Source: Actinomycetota bacterium
GTDB lineage: Bacteria > Actinomycetota > Thermoleophilia > Miltoncostaeales > Miltoncostaeaceae
Length of the DNA: 13,008 nt
Direction: 5' to 3'
Assembly (NCBI GenBank): GCA_005800465.1
Contig: SYFI01000022.1
Coordinates: 1-13,008, forward strand
The notes beneath the pieces were generated by a model. It was given only the letters and a program-made list of their open reading frames with translations, made no database searches and was not told where the DNA came from. A program made the position numbers and the translations under genes. Numbering within the stretch: the stretch's first letter is position 1; every line of letters starts with the position of its first letter. This document shows positions 12,913-13,008 of this stretch, piece by piece.

Positions 12913-13008
12913 CAGTAGGACCTCACCTGGGGCTCGTACTTGGTCATGGCCACCTCCGAGTAGTCGAGACGGACTTCACCGTCATCGAGGTACGAAAGGG
13001 TGTGCTTC
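12912..13008 (-). CDS. sdhA: Succinate dehydrogenase/fumarate reductase flavoprotein subunit, C-terminal end only
   Basis: The last 32 codons before TGA (12914-12912) read KHTLSYLDDGEVRLDYSEVA, then MTKYEPQVRSY. This is the usual SdhA/FrdA end (KHT...Y...V.L.Y..V..T.Y.P..R.Y). The rest of the gene is outside the window. SdhA holds the covalent FAD and oxidises succinate or reduces fumarate. Its stop overlaps the sdhB ATG by one base, so sdhA, sdhB and the CCG gene form one tightly coupled operon. Confidence 0.9.
   Translation of the reverse strand, partial: KHTLSYLDDGEVRLDYSEVAMTKYEPQVRSY

Noticed and set aside
1..13008. CRISPR, insertion sequence, prophage, toxin-antitoxin or other defence system
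   Set aside because: No direct-repeat array, transposase, integrase or known defence domain is visible. tRNA-Ser and tRNA-Val are not followed by an integrase or repeated tRNA end.

Overview
The window looks like a chromosomal segment of a high-GC bacterium, most plausibly Actinobacteriota outside the Streptomyces/Mycobacterium core (Thermoleophilia-like). The pointers are strong G/C third positions, frequent GTG starts, tRNA genes without an encoded CCA, an MscL with a C-terminal zinc-ribbon tail, a lysC-asd operon, and a large Alu-type SRP RNA beside dnaX-ybaB-recR. The lineage is an inference from gene content and remembered families; no search was run.

Layout. 1-1107: tRNA-Ser(GGA), a hairpin terminator, mscL on the minus strand, a possible 42-residue ORF, then tRNA-Val(CAC) with its own terminator. 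1108-2935: a secreted S53 (sedolisin) peptidase gene broken by two single-base frameshifts. 2932-6048, minus strand: large SRP RNA, dnaX, ybaB/ebfC and recR, a DNA replication and repair block. 6094-6995, minus strand: a small two-helix membrane protein and a DUF4389-like membrane protein interrupted by an in-frame TAG. 7087-9322, plus strand: lysC and asd, the first and second steps of the aspartate pathway, with a well-formed internal start for a lysC beta subunit. 9362-10992, minus strand: a GNAT-like acetyltransferase coupled to a membrane-anchored protein with a C-terminal Cys/His cluster. 11021-13008, minus strand: a terminator, a double-CCG-domain (HdrB-like) protein, an SdhB/FrdB iron-sulfur subunit and the last codons of SdhA. 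Together the last three form a type-E, haem-free-looking succinate dehydrogenase/fumarate reductase.

I see no mobile element, CRISPR array, phage gene or defence island. The most notable signals are: (a) the Alu-type SRP RNA ending about 15 nt before dnaX; (b) the type-E SdhABE architecture, whose SdhB has an extra cysteine in the third-cluster motif; (c) the internal lysC beta start; and (d) a set of unexpected base-level lesions in otherwise conserved elements: tRNA-Ser A33, two frameshifts in the S53 gene, an amber codon and possible start loss in the DUF4389 gene, and ATC where lysC should start. Set (d) could be real decay or consensus errors, and should be checked in reads before any biology is drawn from it.
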